Assembly: GCF_001699815.1 (NCBI RefSeq)
Contig: NZ_MCGB01000007.1
Location: forward strand, 1 to 64,000
DNA from: Ralstonia pickettii
Lineage (GTDB): Bacteria > Pseudomonadota > Gammaproteobacteria > Burkholderiales > Burkholderiaceae
DNA length: 64,000 nucleotides
Direction of reading: 5' to 3'
The translations under genes and the position numbers were made by a program. Of this stretch, positions 19,654 through 28,224 are shown one piece after another. The notes under the pieces are model-generated. The model searched no databases, was not told where the DNA came from, and was given only the letters and a program-made list of their open reading frames with translations. Position 1 is the first letter of the stretch, and every line of letters starts with the position of its first letter.

Positions 19654-19938
19654 CTACTGGGAATGCATGGAGCGACCAGGCACAAAGCCATCGATGATGT
19701 CTTCGGCCATCTTCGCAGCCGCACGTTTTGCCGTCCCGATGTTGTCCCATTGGGTTGCCGGCAGTGGGAAGATTCGGGAGCGCTCCGTGCTCGGCGGCTC
19801 CCCTTCCTGGCAAATCAGCACAGAGGCACTGTAAGACCGATCCGGACGCCGTTCATGCCATTCACGAGGCGGATCGAATAGATAGATCAGGGGGTAAACA
19901 TCGAACCCCTTGTAGCGGCAAGTCGGATAGGCGTCCAC
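19654..19938 (-). CDS. Small uncharacterised protein, paralogue A (94 aa)
   Basis: Not recognised functionally. 94 residues, soluble, with CRYKGFDVYPLIYLFDPP near the start, RSYSASVLICQEG in the middle and TAKRAAAKMAEDIIDGFVPG at the end. It is plainly a paralogue of the gene at 20466-20750 (YKGFDLYPLVY, FNASVVICRAG, TARRGALKFGEDVINGLIPG), and starting at GTG 19938, which has GGAG 6 bases upstream, gives both proteins exactly the same length. The frame could begin at GTG 19968, without a ribosome site. Confidence 0.65.
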   Translation of the reverse strand: MDAYPTCRYKGFDVYPLIYLFDPPREWHERRPDRSYSASVLICQEGEPPSTERSRIFPLPATQWDNIGTAKRAAAKMAEDIIDGFVPGRSMHSQ

Positions 19939-19997
19939 AGCAATCTCCGTAGAAAGGGGTGGCTCCACTGTACGCGCATTCCGCCCGCTCCATCGAA

Positions 19998-20378
19998 CTA
20001 TCCACGAACAACCAAATGTGGACGGGGCGGCTTCAGCGTGCTACGTGATCCAGCAGGTCTGAGCTCGCCCTCCCAGGGTTGCACGCGCATATCCAGGGTA
20101 TGGTCCCCCTGTGCCGTTTTCGCGTGGAGGCTGTCTCGGATCACTTGCCCGATGGCCAGGCGACACAAGGTTTCAACGCTGGCCATGGCTGCGGACGCCA
20201 GATCCGGAGCGCTTGCCAACACCCTGAAGGACCGCCTTCCTTCACCCACGAAACTGGTGAACTGCACGCAGTTCGGCTGCCCATCGCGGATGAAGCCAAC
20301 CGTAATGGAATACGCCATGCTCTTTGCCGCTCCGGGAAGGGTGCAGAGAAAGCTGGTCTTATTGGATGCATGAGTCAT
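19998..20378 (-). CDS. Small uncharacterised protein (126 aa)
   Basis: Not recognised. 126 residues, no signal peptide or membrane helix. The core SITVGFIRDGQPNCVQFTSF and SFRVLASAPDLASAAMASVE looks like a compact alpha/beta fold; the C-terminus is basic and Pro-rich (STLKPPRPHLVVRG). ATG 20378 is chosen because AGGA lies about 8 bases upstream. It lies between two genes of the 94-residue paralogue family on the same strand, so the three and the gene at 20842 probably form one transcript. Confidence 0.6.
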   Translation of the reverse strand: MTHASNKTSFLCTLPGAAKSMAYSITVGFIRDGQPNCVQFTSFVGEGRRSFRVLASAPDLASAAMASVETLCRLAIGQVIRDSLHAKTAQGDHTLDMRVQPWEGELRPAGSRSTLKPPRPHLVVRG

Positions 20379-20465
20379 CTTGTTTCCTGGCTGGTCATGC
20401 AAGGAACACGCCTCGCCAACTCAGTATCAAAAAGAGCCACGGGCCACAGAAATACGTCGCGCGTA

Positions 20466-20750
20466 TTACAGAGACGCCACCGATTCGCCGGGTATCAAGC
20501 CATTGATGACGTCCTCGCCGAACTTCAGCGCGCCCCGCCTTGCGGTCCCGACATTCTCCCAAGCGGTCGGTGTCATTTGAAAAACGCGCGAGTGTTCGGC
20601 TCCAGGTTGATGACCTGCGCGGCAGATCACCACGGATGCGTTGAACGTACGGTCGAGGCGCTTGCGCGGCCATGACTGAACCGCCTCAGTCCTGTACACC
20701 AATGGATACAGGTCGAAACCCTTGTACGTGGCTGACGGGCTTGCATTCAT
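20466..20750 (-). CDS. Small uncharacterised protein, paralogue B (94 aa)
   Basis: Not recognised functionally. 94 residues, paralogue of 19654-19938 with the conserved blocks TYKGFDLYPLVYRTEAVQSW, DRTFNASVVICRAG, and ENVGTARRGALKFGEDVING. ATG 20750 has GGAG about 7 bases upstream. The blocks suggest a small single-domain protein of mixed alpha/beta structure rather than a toxin or DNA-binding protein; no catalytic motif can be picked out. Confidence 0.68.
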   Translation of the reverse strand: MNASPSATYKGFDLYPLVYRTEAVQSWPRKRLDRTFNASVVICRAGHQPGAEHSRVFQMTPTAWENVGTARRGALKFGEDVINGLIPGESVASL

Positions 20751-20841
20751 GAATGGCTCCAACCGATGGTGGGCGTGGTCGACACCCCGGCGGGGCATCG
20801 ACAGTGATTGTGATCGGCAACCCGCTGATTGGCCTGGTCGG

Positions 20842-21168
20842 CTATGACGCCACCCCAAGATGATCGACGGTGATCACGAGCATTCGATCTCCACGGTCCG
20901 CTTGGGCATGCATGCCCAACTGCGCCCGCAGAAAGCGGTCAAGCATGCACTGCAGCTGACAAAGGTCTTGCTGATCTGCGTGCATCAACTGATTCATGAC
21001 ATCGTGCGTGAATGCGATCGTCAGCGTTCTCACACGCCAGATACGGCTGTCGAACTCAGGCACCTGCCAGTTTGCCGCCAGCACACTCGGCCCGGAGTGC
21101 CAGGTTCGCACGTCCTGCCCGGTAATTTCATCCAGCACCGGTTTGGTAAATGCGACAAGGTCGAGCAT
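20842..21168 (-). CDS. Small uncharacterised protein (108 aa)
   Basis: Not recognised. 108 residues beginning LDLVAFTKPVLDEITGQDVR. The segment WRVRTLTIAFTHDVMNQLMH and the Gln/Leu-rich DQQDLCQLQCMLDRFLRAQL suggest an alpha/beta fold with a terminal helix. ATG 21168 is preceded by GGAG at about 8 bases. First gene of the presumed leftward cluster 21168 to 19654. The 21217-21879 stretch upstream shows no supported gene, although frames are open in it. Confidence 0.6.
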   Translation of the reverse strand: MLDLVAFTKPVLDEITGQDVRTWHSGPSVLAANWQVPEFDSRIWRVRTLTIAFTHDVMNQLMHADQQDLCQLQCMLDRFLRAQLGMHAQADRGDRMLVITVDHLGVAS

Positions 21169-21879
21169 CACGGATCTCCATGACTTACATCGCGAGTCGC
21201 GAGCATCAACAGGCAAGTGTCCGTGTGCGGAACAGGCGAGGATGACAGCGTGCAGGGCTTGGTCCAGGGCAGGAGGCGCTCCCGAGCGCCGTGATCCTAA
21301 GTGCGGGTAACTTTGCTTTCGTACTCACGGAAGCAAGAACTGGAGCGCCGCGGTCGGTGCCCCACTGTACTCCCATAAGTACACGGTGGCGTGACGATCT
21401 TTCGAAGTGCCGCGTGGCATGCTGCGCGCGCTCAGTGGTGGGGCAAGCTGAGGCGATAGGTAATAGGTCAATCTCCGCGCTCCGGGGCATGTCGTTCAAG
21501 ACGAGCAGCGATTGCGAGAAGCTGTTACTATGCGCAATCTTTGCCTGTCGTTCGAATGTTCGAATAGATCGGGCTGGGTGCACAGCAAGAAAACAGACAA
21601 AACGCTGACCACCCGTCGGGCGTACACCCGAATCACCTTGGGCCATGCGGCCCATCACCTATCTGACCGGCGGTTTATCCGCTCCGTACGCAGCGCGCAT
21701 GTACTAGGCGTGCCGGCCTACGCAAGTACGGTCACCTCGTTTCCAATCGCTTGCGCCATGCATTTGTATGCATGCACCAAGGCGTTGGCCTTACCCATCG
21801 TGGCGTAGCTCATCAGCAGGAACTGGTTTGCCCAGGCGCTCCACGCCTGCATCAGCTCTCGCCCGAACCTAGCACTGTA

Positions 21880-22110
21880 TTGAACAAAGTCGACTCCCCG
21901 TACACGGTATCCGTGTACCCAATTGAACAAGAACCCGGCGTCTGGTTTGCCACCTATCTCATCAATGAGTACAGAGATGGCACGGAACGCCTCCTCGCCA
22001 ACGTCTCGATGCGCCACAACGTACATGGCACCGAAGCACTCGCGAGGAATGCGGCGCGGCTTGCCGGAAGAGCAGCCATCGCACGTCTGACGCACCGTCA
22101 CAAGAACTGA
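21880..22110 (+). CDS. Small uncharacterised protein (about 76 aa), start uncertain
   Basis: Not recognised. The convincing part runs SPYTVSVYPIEQEPGVWFAT, then INEYRDGTERLLANVSMRHN, and ends in a basic helix ARLAGRAAIARLTHRHKN. TTG 21880 is the only start codon just before the conserved part and lacks a ribosome site, so the gene may be 5'-truncated. An intrinsic terminator follows the stop by 7 bp, which supports real transcription on this strand. In overall plan (small, aromatic, with a Y-x-V-x-Y start) it recalls the leftward small genes nearby. Confidence 0.5.
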   Translation: MNKVDSPYTVSVYPIEQEPGVWFATYLINEYRDGTERLLANVSMRHNVHGTEALARNAARLAGRAAIARLTHRHKN

Positions 22111-22117
22111 ACCACGC

Positions 22118-22140
22118 AAGCCGCCTTGGGCGGCTTTTTC
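22118..22140 (+). terminator. Rho-independent terminator after the 76-aa small gene
   Basis: Stem AAGCCGCC / GGCGGCTT with loop TTG, followed by T residues. Confidence 0.8.
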
Positions 22141-22191
22141 GCTTGCGGCAACGGCAGGCGCAACCCCGAAGTCAAAGGGAAGGAAGTCACC

Positions 22192-22446
22192 ATGTTTGCT
22201 AGCGAAGAATGGGAAGAACTGCATCTGACGCCCGAGGGCTGGAAAGATGGCAGCTATCGGCACGTACCGGGCGACCCCGTCATGATCGAACCGCCTGCCA
22301 ATGATGTGTTGACGGTGCGTAGGCATGTGGCTGCAGTCTATGGTGGCCCGTCGCGCGTGACGGAAGACAGAACGCCGCGCACCGATGACATGGGCCAGAT
22401 CGAGCAGTTGCTGCTGAAGTACGGCGCTCCTGTCTTTGGCGTCTAG
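22192..22446 (+). CDS. Small uncharacterised protein (84 aa)
   Basis: Not recognised. 84 residues starting MFASEEWEELHLTPEGWKDG; acidic and aromatic, with VMIEPPANDVLTVRRHVAAV in the middle. ATG 22192 has GGAAGG at about 8 bases. No membrane segment or signal peptide. Part of the 19.6-22.8 kb patch of small orphan genes. Confidence 0.6.
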   Translation: MFASEEWEELHLTPEGWKDGSYRHVPGDPVMIEPPANDVLTVRRHVAAVYGGPSRVTEDRTPRTDDMGQIEQLLLKYGAPVFGV

Positions 22447-22547
22447 TCCAAAGGCGATGCAGCGGAACGCGTCGCAGCCCAATGCCTGGGCGTTAGTCCT
22501 AGCGCCCGCGCCATATTCAGTCCACGTTATTTGAGAAAGGAGTTGGC

Positions 22548-22760
22548 ATGACACTCTGCCGCGCTTGCCTTGCCATTGAAGTCCACCGACTTGGTGCGTC
22601 AGGCCATGCTTTCTTAAGGATCACCGACACCCAGCGCATCAAGGCATCCAAGACCGCTGCCGTCACGGTGAGCACGTTCGCATGCCGCACGTGCGGCGCC
22701 AGCTGGACCTATCGCGAGGGGAAAAACGTGCCTAATCCGGGATGGTCGCTTGATCACTAG
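22548..22760 (+). CDS. Small protein with two CxxC pairs (possible zinc ribbon, 70 aa)
   Basis: 70 residues with CRAC near the N-terminus and CRTCGASWTYREG near the C-terminus, a four-cysteine arrangement fitting a zinc ribbon. AAAGGAG precedes the ATG at 22548. Small zinc-ribbon proteins bind nucleic acid or protein partners, but none can be named here. Lies 101 bp after the 84-aa gene on the same strand. Confidence 0.6.
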   Translation: MTLCRACLAIEVHRLGASGHAFLRITDTQRIKASKTAAVTVSTFACRTCGASWTYREGKNVPNPGWSLDH

Positions 22761-22924
22761 GCGTCTTCATTGCCGGCGCCTTTGCGCCAGGCATCGCCTC
22801 GCTCTTCTCCTGCGCGCCAAGGCTCGCGATCAATGAGGCGCATTTGTGCCTCGGTCATGGAAGGCCAAGAGTCGATGTCGAACCCCTGACGGCGGCGCGC
22901 GAGCCTCAAACAGTCGTATTCCAC
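22757..22924 (-). CDS. Possible small protein (55 aa)
   Basis: Reads GTG, then EYDCLRLARRRQGFDIDSW and a charged C-terminus to the TAG at 22757. GAGG lies 4 bases before the GTG. Composition looks coding (few rare residues, balanced charge) but the frame is short. Its stop overlaps the stop of the CxxC gene (shared CTAG), and its 5' end touches the N-terminus of the broken lysR. Confidence 0.35.
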   Translation of the reverse strand: MEYDCLRLARRRQGFDIDSWPSMTEAQMRLIDREPWRAGEERGDAWRKGAGNEDA

Positions 22925-22925
22925 C

Positions 22926-23679
22926 GTCCTCAACGACTTGCAAGCCTTCGTGGCCGTGGCACGGGAGCGCAGTTTCACCCGCGCTGCGGCGCAAATGGGG
23001 CTGTCTCGCTCAGCGCTGAGCCATGCGATGCATGCCCTGGAAGCGCGGCTGGGTGTGCGGCTACTGACGCGCACTACCCGCAGCGTTTCCACTACGGAGG
23101 CCGGTGCACGGCTACTGGAAGCGGTGGCACCCCGGCTTGATGAGATCGGACTGGAGCTCGGGCCCCTCACTGCACTGCGAGACAAGCCTGCGGGCACCCT
23201 GCGCATCACGGCCCACGACCACACCATCACCACCGTGCTCTGGCCTCGGCTGCTGCCCTTGCTGCGAGACTATCCCGACGTCCATGTCGATTTCAGCGTC
23301 GACTACGCATTCACAGATATCGCTGCGCGGCGCTTCGACGCCGGCGTGCGCGTAGGAGATCGCGTGGACAAGCACATGGTGGCCGTGCGTCTCGCGCCGG
23401 GGCAGGGCATGGCTGTGGCGACGTCACCTGGCTAAATGGCGGACAAACGACTTCCCGCCAGGCCGCACGAACTCACCGAGCGATGGGCTTCGCCTTCGTG
23501 CCCCTGGACACCATGCAGCCCCATATCGATGCGGGCCGATTGGTACCGGTGCAGCAGGACTGGTGGCTGTCGTTTCCGGGCAACGACCTGTACTACGCCG
23601 CAGACACGTCTCGCCGGCGCTGGCTCTGGTGATCGAAGCCCTGCGATGGCGGGAAAGCGAAACTGACGCTACAGGCTAG
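22926..23679 (+). pseudogene. Broken LysR-type regulator
   Basis: The first part encodes a normal LysR helix-turn-helix (RSFTRAAAQMGLSRSALSHA) and the first effector lobe up to VAVRLAPGQGMAVATSPG, where a stop occurs at about 23435. A C-terminal LysR segment is found 50 bp further on in another frame (MGFAFVPLDTMQPHIDAGRL, then DWWLSFPGNDLYY) and the last helix in a third frame (PALALVIEALRWRESET). So the gene has lost part of its effector domain and has at least one further frameshift near 23610. No good start codon is left either. 23680-23935 holds nothing recognisable. Confidence 0.75.
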
Positions 23680-23935
23680 CTGATCATGCTCGCCTGTTCG
23701 CCAGAATCTTCTGTCTGGCTTCGTCCAGCTCGTCGGCAACGCGATGCGTGATCACGTACGTGAGGCAATTCGGCTAACCGGATGCTGTTCATTGCAACGG
23801 GTCAAGGGATCTACGCCGCTCATGCATTGGAGGGTGCCGCCGCGCGCACGATGCAAGCAAGGCAAGGCTGATTGCTCGCCGAGGCCACCGGGCATCTGCC
23901 CCGCTTTGGCGTGATCTCCTAACTGCACGCCAGCG

Positions 23936-24643
23936 CTACAACGACGCCCCACCACACATCACGATCTGCTGACCGGTGATGGCGCCGCCGTATTCGCCTG
24001 CCAGGAATGCCGCCATGGCGGCCACTTCTTCGGGCGCGATGAACCGGCCGATAGGCGGCATGCGCGGCGGGGTGTGCGCGCGTGCAGGGTCGTGCAGGAA
24101 CGGTGTATCCGTCGCGCCGGGCGCAATCACGTTGACGGTGATGCCGCGCGGCGCCAGTTCGGCGGCCCACGAACGCGCCATACCCACGAGGGCCGCCTTG
24201 GTGGCGGCGTACTGGCTGCGCGTTGGGGCGCCGTTGGCCGTGCGGCTACCGATCAAGAGAATGCGGCCGCCGGCCGGCATGCGCTGCACGAGTCTGTCTG
24301 CGAGGAAGGCGGCGGCATCGACGTGCACGCGCCACATCGCCTCACCATCGGCGGCGCAAAGCTCGCCCAATGGGGCTGTGCGCATGAAGCCGGCAGCATG
24401 CACAAGTGCGTCAACTGCGCCCAGGCTGTCGCATACCTTGCCCAACCGCGCGAAGTCCGTCACATCCACCTGTGCGATCTCCAACCCTTCGACCGGCTCG
24501 GCGGGCGCGGTCCGGCACAGGCCTGTCACGCGCCAGCCGTCGGCCAGCAGGCGCTCTGCAATGGCGCGGCCGATGCCCGAGGAGGCGCCAGTCACGATGG
24601 CATGACGGGCGGCAGCGGCTTGCGGTGCGGGGCGGGTTGGCAT
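23936..24643 (-). CDS. Short-chain dehydrogenase/reductase
   Basis: 235-aa classical SDR with the cofactor motif TGASSGIGRAIAE, the LVHAAGFMRTAPLG strand, catalytic Ser in LLIGSRTANG and the YAATK active-site motif, and a C-terminal GAITGQQIVMCGGASL. Probably an NAD(P)-dependent alcohol or sugar-acid dehydrogenase. ATG 24643 follows the TAA of the deoR-like gene by 2 bp, which sets the start and shows tight coupling. It is the last gene of the seven-gene leftward operon. Confidence 0.88.
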   Translation of the reverse strand: MPTRPAPQAAAARHAIVTGASSGIGRAIAERLLADGWRVTGLCRTAPAEPVEGLEIAQVDVTDFARLGKVCDSLGAVDALVHAAGFMRTAPLGELCAADGEAMWRVHVDAAAFLADRLVQRMPAGGRILLIGSRTANGAPTRSQYAATKAALVGMARSWAAELAPRGITVNVIAPGATDTPFLHDPARAHTPPRMPPIGRFIAPEEVAAMAAFLAGEYGGAITGQQIVMCGGASL

Positions 24644-24645
24644 GC

Positions 24646-25410
24646 TTAGTCCAGCGGGGCGATTTCCACGTCGACCTCGTCGCGTTCGTGGAATGGGTCC
24701 AGTTGATCGGGCGATGCACCGTTGTCGGTGATGAGCGTCCAGGGTCGTTCGATAGGCGTCCAGTGCTGCTGGGTGGCGCGCCCGAGCTTGTCCGCCGTGG
24801 CCAGCACGATCACCTGCGCGGCCTGACGGATGACGCATTCCTTCAGATACGCCTGATCGGCCGACGCTTCACACAGGCCGTTGGTGGCGACCACGCCGTC
24901 GGCGCTCAGAAATGCCTTGTCGACACTCACGCGGCCGAGCGACAACTGCGCGAGCGGCCCAAGCGTGCTCATGCTCGACGGGCGCACATCACCGCCGATG
25001 AGCGTGACCGGGATGCCGCCAGCCGCCAGCGATGTCACGACCATCAAGTTGTTCGTGACAACGTGGATCTGCTTGCCGGACAGGTGACGCGCCAGTGCCG
25101 CGGTGGTCGTGCCGCCGTCGAGGAAGATGGTGTCGCCGTCGGCGATGTGTGCTTGCGCGAGGCGGGCAATCGCTTCCTTCTGCTCACGTGCGCTGCTGCG
25201 GCGCTCTTCCAGCGGGGCTTCGGGTTCGTGCGAACCGACCGCCGCCGCGCCGCCATACGTGCGCAGGATGCGGCGATCGGAAGCGAGCGCGCGCAGGTCG
25301 CGGCGCACGGTGGCTTCCGACATGCCGAAGTGCTCGCACAGTGTGGCGACGTCGTTCATTCCGCCCAGCACGGCTTTCAGCATGGCCTCGCGGCGCTTCG
25401 TGACTTTCAT
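24646..25410 (-). CDS. DeoR/GlpR family transcriptional repressor
   Basis: 254 aa. N-terminal winged helix-turn-helix with the family signature FGMSEATVRRDLRALASDRR, followed by RTYGGAAAVG, and a C-terminal sugar-phosphate-binding isomerase-like domain (GDTIFLDGGTTTAALARHL, KAFLSADGV, RQAAQVIVLATADKLGR). These regulators normally repress sugar or sugar-acid catabolic operons and are released by a phosphorylated intermediate. It is encoded inside the operon it is likely to control. ATG 25410 fits the family N-terminus; the ribosome site is weak. Confidence 0.9.
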   Translation of the reverse strand: MKVTKRREAMLKAVLGGMNDVATLCEHFGMSEATVRRDLRALASDRRILRTYGGAAAVGSHEPEAPLEERRSSAREQKEAIARLAQAHIADGDTIFLDGGTTTAALARHLSGKQIHVVTNNLMVVTSLAAGGIPVTLIGGDVRPSSMSTLGPLAQLSLGRVSVDKAFLSADGVVATNGLCEASADQAYLKECVIRQAAQVIVLATADKLGRATQQHWTPIERPWTLITDNGASPDQLDPFHERDEVDVEIAPLD

Positions 25411-25473
25411 GTCTGCAAATATCCAACCGACCTCAGATGGGGAGCCACTGTAGCAAATCGGCCCCAAACGGGG

Positions 25474-26649
25474 TCAGCCGCGCACCCACGATTCGTCAAC
25501 CGTCACGTATTTGATACGCTGGCGGAAATAGGTAAAGGCGATGTGCAGCGCGCCGTCGTTCCCTTGCACGATGGAGGGATACGAATACTCGCGGTTGCGC
25601 TGGTCGGCTGAATTGTTGGTCATGCAATAACCGTCGCCAATTTCAATGTTGCGGCGGCGCCAGGTTTGGCCACCATCTTCCGAGATGGCCAGCGACAGCG
25701 GCGCACGCGGGGCGCCCCAGAAAGCGGTGCCCCGCGTGGATGCCTGCTGGTCGCGCAGCTCGCCATGGTCTTCGGCGTCTTCAATGTCGTCGTACAGCGA
25801 GGTGCGTCGACCGGTGCTGTGCGAGGCATCGCTCTCGTTGTAGACCAGCGCGAGATGACCGTTTCGCAGTGCCACAAACTGGATCGACGAATTGTTGTTG
25901 GGCAGCGTTGTCGGCTGCGGTGCGCTCCAGGTACGGCCGTCTTGCGAGCGGCTGGCGTAGATGTGATCTGCCCAGCGGCTGCGGTACAGCGCCAGCAGGC
26001 TGCCGTCGGCCAGTGTCTGCACGTTCATGTGCACGCAGCCGATGCTGTCGGGCACGTCGTGGCGGCTCCAGGTGCGGCCCTGGTCTTCGGAGATCATGAC
26101 GGCGCTGATGTCGTCATTGCCGACCCAGCGTTCCCCTGGTTGCGTGCGGCACAGGAAGACCGGGCAGGCCCACGCGCCGTCGGGCAGCACGACGATTGGC
26201 TGGCGCACGAAGGTGCCGGCCTGGTCGAACAGCGTATCGATGGGCCCCCAGCTTCGGCCGCCGTCTGTCGAGATACGCCGGCGCACGATGGCTGTGTTCT
26301 GGTGTCCCGAAAGCTGCGCGGTGTAGATCAGCCAGAGTTCGCCGGTGGGTGTGGTGAACAGTACCGGGTTCTGCTCCGATCGTGTCGTGTCTTCCGATAG
26401 CTTGGTCGCAGGCTGCCATTCGGAGGTGCCTGCCGCCAACCGAGACAGGTAGATCGATACATCGGGAATGCCTTCCTGCGTGCCGCCAAACCACACGCAC
26501 AGCAAGTCGCCGTTGGGCAGCGCGTGCAGGTTGGCCGCGTGGTTTTGAACGCAAGGTGTGGGCAGGAACGCTTCGCGGCGCTCGGCGTCGGTATAGGCAG
26601 CTCGCACGTTCGAATCGAAGGCGGCGTAGGACGGAAGGGTGGCAGTCAT
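25474..26649 (-). CDS. Cytoplasmic BNR-repeat / sialidase-fold protein
   Basis: 391 aa, a six-bladed beta-propeller of the sialidase superfamily. Four Asp-box-like turns are readable: STDGGRSWGP, SEDQGRTWSR, SQDGRTWSAP and SEDGGQTWRR. An FGGTQEG segment follows the first strand, in the place of the conserved sialidase Arg region. There is no signal peptide, so it acts inside the cell, unlike secreted sialidases. Its neighbours (DHDPS-like aldolase, sodium:solute symporter) recall sialic-acid clusters, but nanE/nanK are absent and the kinase/PdxA2 pair points to a smaller sugar acid. I infer a glycosidase or lactonase-like hydrolysis of the imported substrate. Confidence 0.75.
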   Translation of the reverse strand: MTATLPSYAAFDSNVRAAYTDAERREAFLPTPCVQNHAANLHALPNGDLLCVWFGGTQEGIPDVSIYLSRLAAGTSEWQPATKLSEDTTRSEQNPVLFTTPTGELWLIYTAQLSGHQNTAIVRRRISTDGGRSWGPIDTLFDQAGTFVRQPIVVLPDGAWACPVFLCRTQPGERWVGNDDISAVMISEDQGRTWSRHDVPDSIGCVHMNVQTLADGSLLALYRSRWADHIYASRSQDGRTWSAPQPTTLPNNNSSIQFVALRNGHLALVYNESDASHSTGRRTSLYDDIEDAEDHGELRDQQASTRGTAFWGAPRAPLSLAISEDGGQTWRRRNIEIGDGYCMTNNSADQRNREYSYPSIVQGNDGALHIAFTYFRQRIKYVTVDESWVRG

Positions 26650-26683
26650 GTTATGTCTCAGTTCAATGCTCGGTGTCTGGGGA

Positions 26684-28114
26684 TCAATGCGCCGCGTTGT
26701 TTGGCTTGATGTTGGCGACGGGTGCGCTGGCCTGTGCAGGCTCAGCCGCGCGAAAGAGCAGCTTCTCGACCACCAGAACGAGGGCGGGCGTGACGAGCGC
26801 GATGTACATGTTGTCGACGCCGAACGGGTTGCCGAGCAGATACCAGATGGTGGTTGCAATCGCGGCCAGGATCAGGCCCGAAACGGCTCCACGACTGCTG
26901 TTGAAGAACGGCAGATAGATGCCGATGAGCGCAACGATGGACACCGACAGCCGCAGCGCCCGCGTGAAGAACGATAGCGCCAGGATTTGCGGCACGAACA
27001 GCACGAACACCAGCGGCAGCACGCCCACCGCCAGCGAGATCCAGCGTGTCATGCGCATTTCCTGCTCGGCCGACGGGCGATAGCGCGGCACATAGAAGTC
27101 GGTCACGATGAGCGAAGCAATGGCGAGTGCCACCGTACACACGCTCACGAAGATCGACGCCACCAGCGAAGTCGTTACCACGCCGGCCAGCAGCGGATGC
27201 ATGTGTTGCAGAAAGACCGGCAGCGCATACAGGCTCTTGATGCCCGGGTACAGATACTTGGCGGCCACGCCGATGAAGCCCAGCGCAATCGAGATCGGCA
27301 CGCACAGCACCGCCGCCATGAGCGAAGCCGAGCGGGCGGCTTCAGGGCTCTTGGTGGAAGAAATGGCTTGAATGATGAACTGGGTGGAGAAGATCGCCCC
27401 GGCCGAACCGATGATCCACGCGCCGATGGTGCCGCCGGACAGCGCACCCTTCCACGTGAAGTAGTGCTCCGGCATGGCCTGCGCCATCGGGGCAATGCCG
27501 CCAGAGAGCTTCCACGCCACCGCGACGATGATGCCGATGCCGACCACCTTGACCGCGCTGTGCACGATGGTCAGATACGCCACGCTCTTGAGACCGCCCC
27601 ACACGAAGTAGATCGTGCTGACGGCAGCCGTGATGAGCGCCGCGATCGGAAGGTCGATGTGCATGACCGTGGAGATGGCTGCCGCGCCGCTGACATAGTT
27701 GCCCACGTTCACCAGAAACAGCGCGTAGATCATGACGGCCGACACGACCAGCTTGGCCGTGTTGCCGTACTTCTTGGCGATGAAGCCGGAGATGGTGAAC
27801 TGCCCCGACGCATACAGACGCTTGGCCATGAACAGGCCAAACAGCAGAAAGCCGATGGCGGCAGAGATGACCGACCACGACGCTGCAATACCCACGCTGA
27901 AGGCTTCTTGCGAGGTGCCGATGGTCGACTTGGCGCCGATGTATTCCGACATCAGCAGCACGGCCACCACCACGGCCGGCATCGAGCGACCGGCCACCAT
28001 GAATTGCTCGGAAGTGCGGCTGCGCAGCCGGATGCTGGCCACGCTGGTCACCACGATATAGACCACGACCATGGCGATGATCATGGTGGTGTCCCAGGTC
28101 GAAAACGAGGTCAT
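26684..28114 (-). CDS. Sodium:solute symporter family transporter
   Basis: 476-aa inner-membrane protein with about 13 hydrophobic segments. Family marks: the second-helix region FMVAGRSMPAVVVAVLLMSE and SEYIGAKSTIGTSQEAFSVG, then YASGQFTISGFIAKKYG and IYFVWGGLKSVAYLTIVHS. It imports an organic solute with sodium. AGGAG precedes ATG 28114. Being the only transporter of the operon, it should bring in the pathway substrate. 110 bp separate it from the kinase/PdxA2 gene and 34 bp from the sialidase-fold gene. Confidence 0.9.
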   Translation of the reverse strand: MTSFSTWDTTMIIAMVVVYIVVTSVASIRLRSRTSEQFMVAGRSMPAVVVAVLLMSEYIGAKSTIGTSQEAFSVGIAASWSVISAAIGFLLFGLFMAKRLYASGQFTISGFIAKKYGNTAKLVVSAVMIYALFLVNVGNYVSGAAAISTVMHIDLPIAALITAAVSTIYFVWGGLKSVAYLTIVHSAVKVVGIGIIVAVAWKLSGGIAPMAQAMPEHYFTWKGALSGGTIGAWIIGSAGAIFSTQFIIQAISSTKSPEAARSASLMAAVLCVPISIALGFIGVAAKYLYPGIKSLYALPVFLQHMHPLLAGVVTTSLVASIFVSVCTVALAIASLIVTDFYVPRYRPSAEQEMRMTRWISLAVGVLPLVFVLFVPQILALSFFTRALRLSVSIVALIGIYLPFFNSSRGAVSGLILAAIATTIWYLLGNPFGVDNMYIALVTPALVLVVEKLLFRAAEPAQASAPVANIKPNNAAH

Positions 28115-28224
28115 CTTTTGTCTCCTGATTCTTGAGCGAATGGCTCCGGCCAGCCCGGCGTGTCTCCGTCGGGTCGGGCCTTGCGCGGGGGCGCTACATC
28201 AATTCGTGCTGCGTGGATGGGATG

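Noticed and set aside
21206-21658. 150-codon minus-strand frame
   Set aside because: No ribosome site, odd composition and overlaps the start of the 108-aa gene; not supported.
21718-22554. 278-codon minus-strand frame over the small rightward genes
   Set aside because: Most of it is antisense to genes with ribosome sites and a terminator. The C-terminal 50 residues (AWSAWANQFLLMSYATMGKA) look somewhat phasin-like, but the stretch is too short and has no start to be called.
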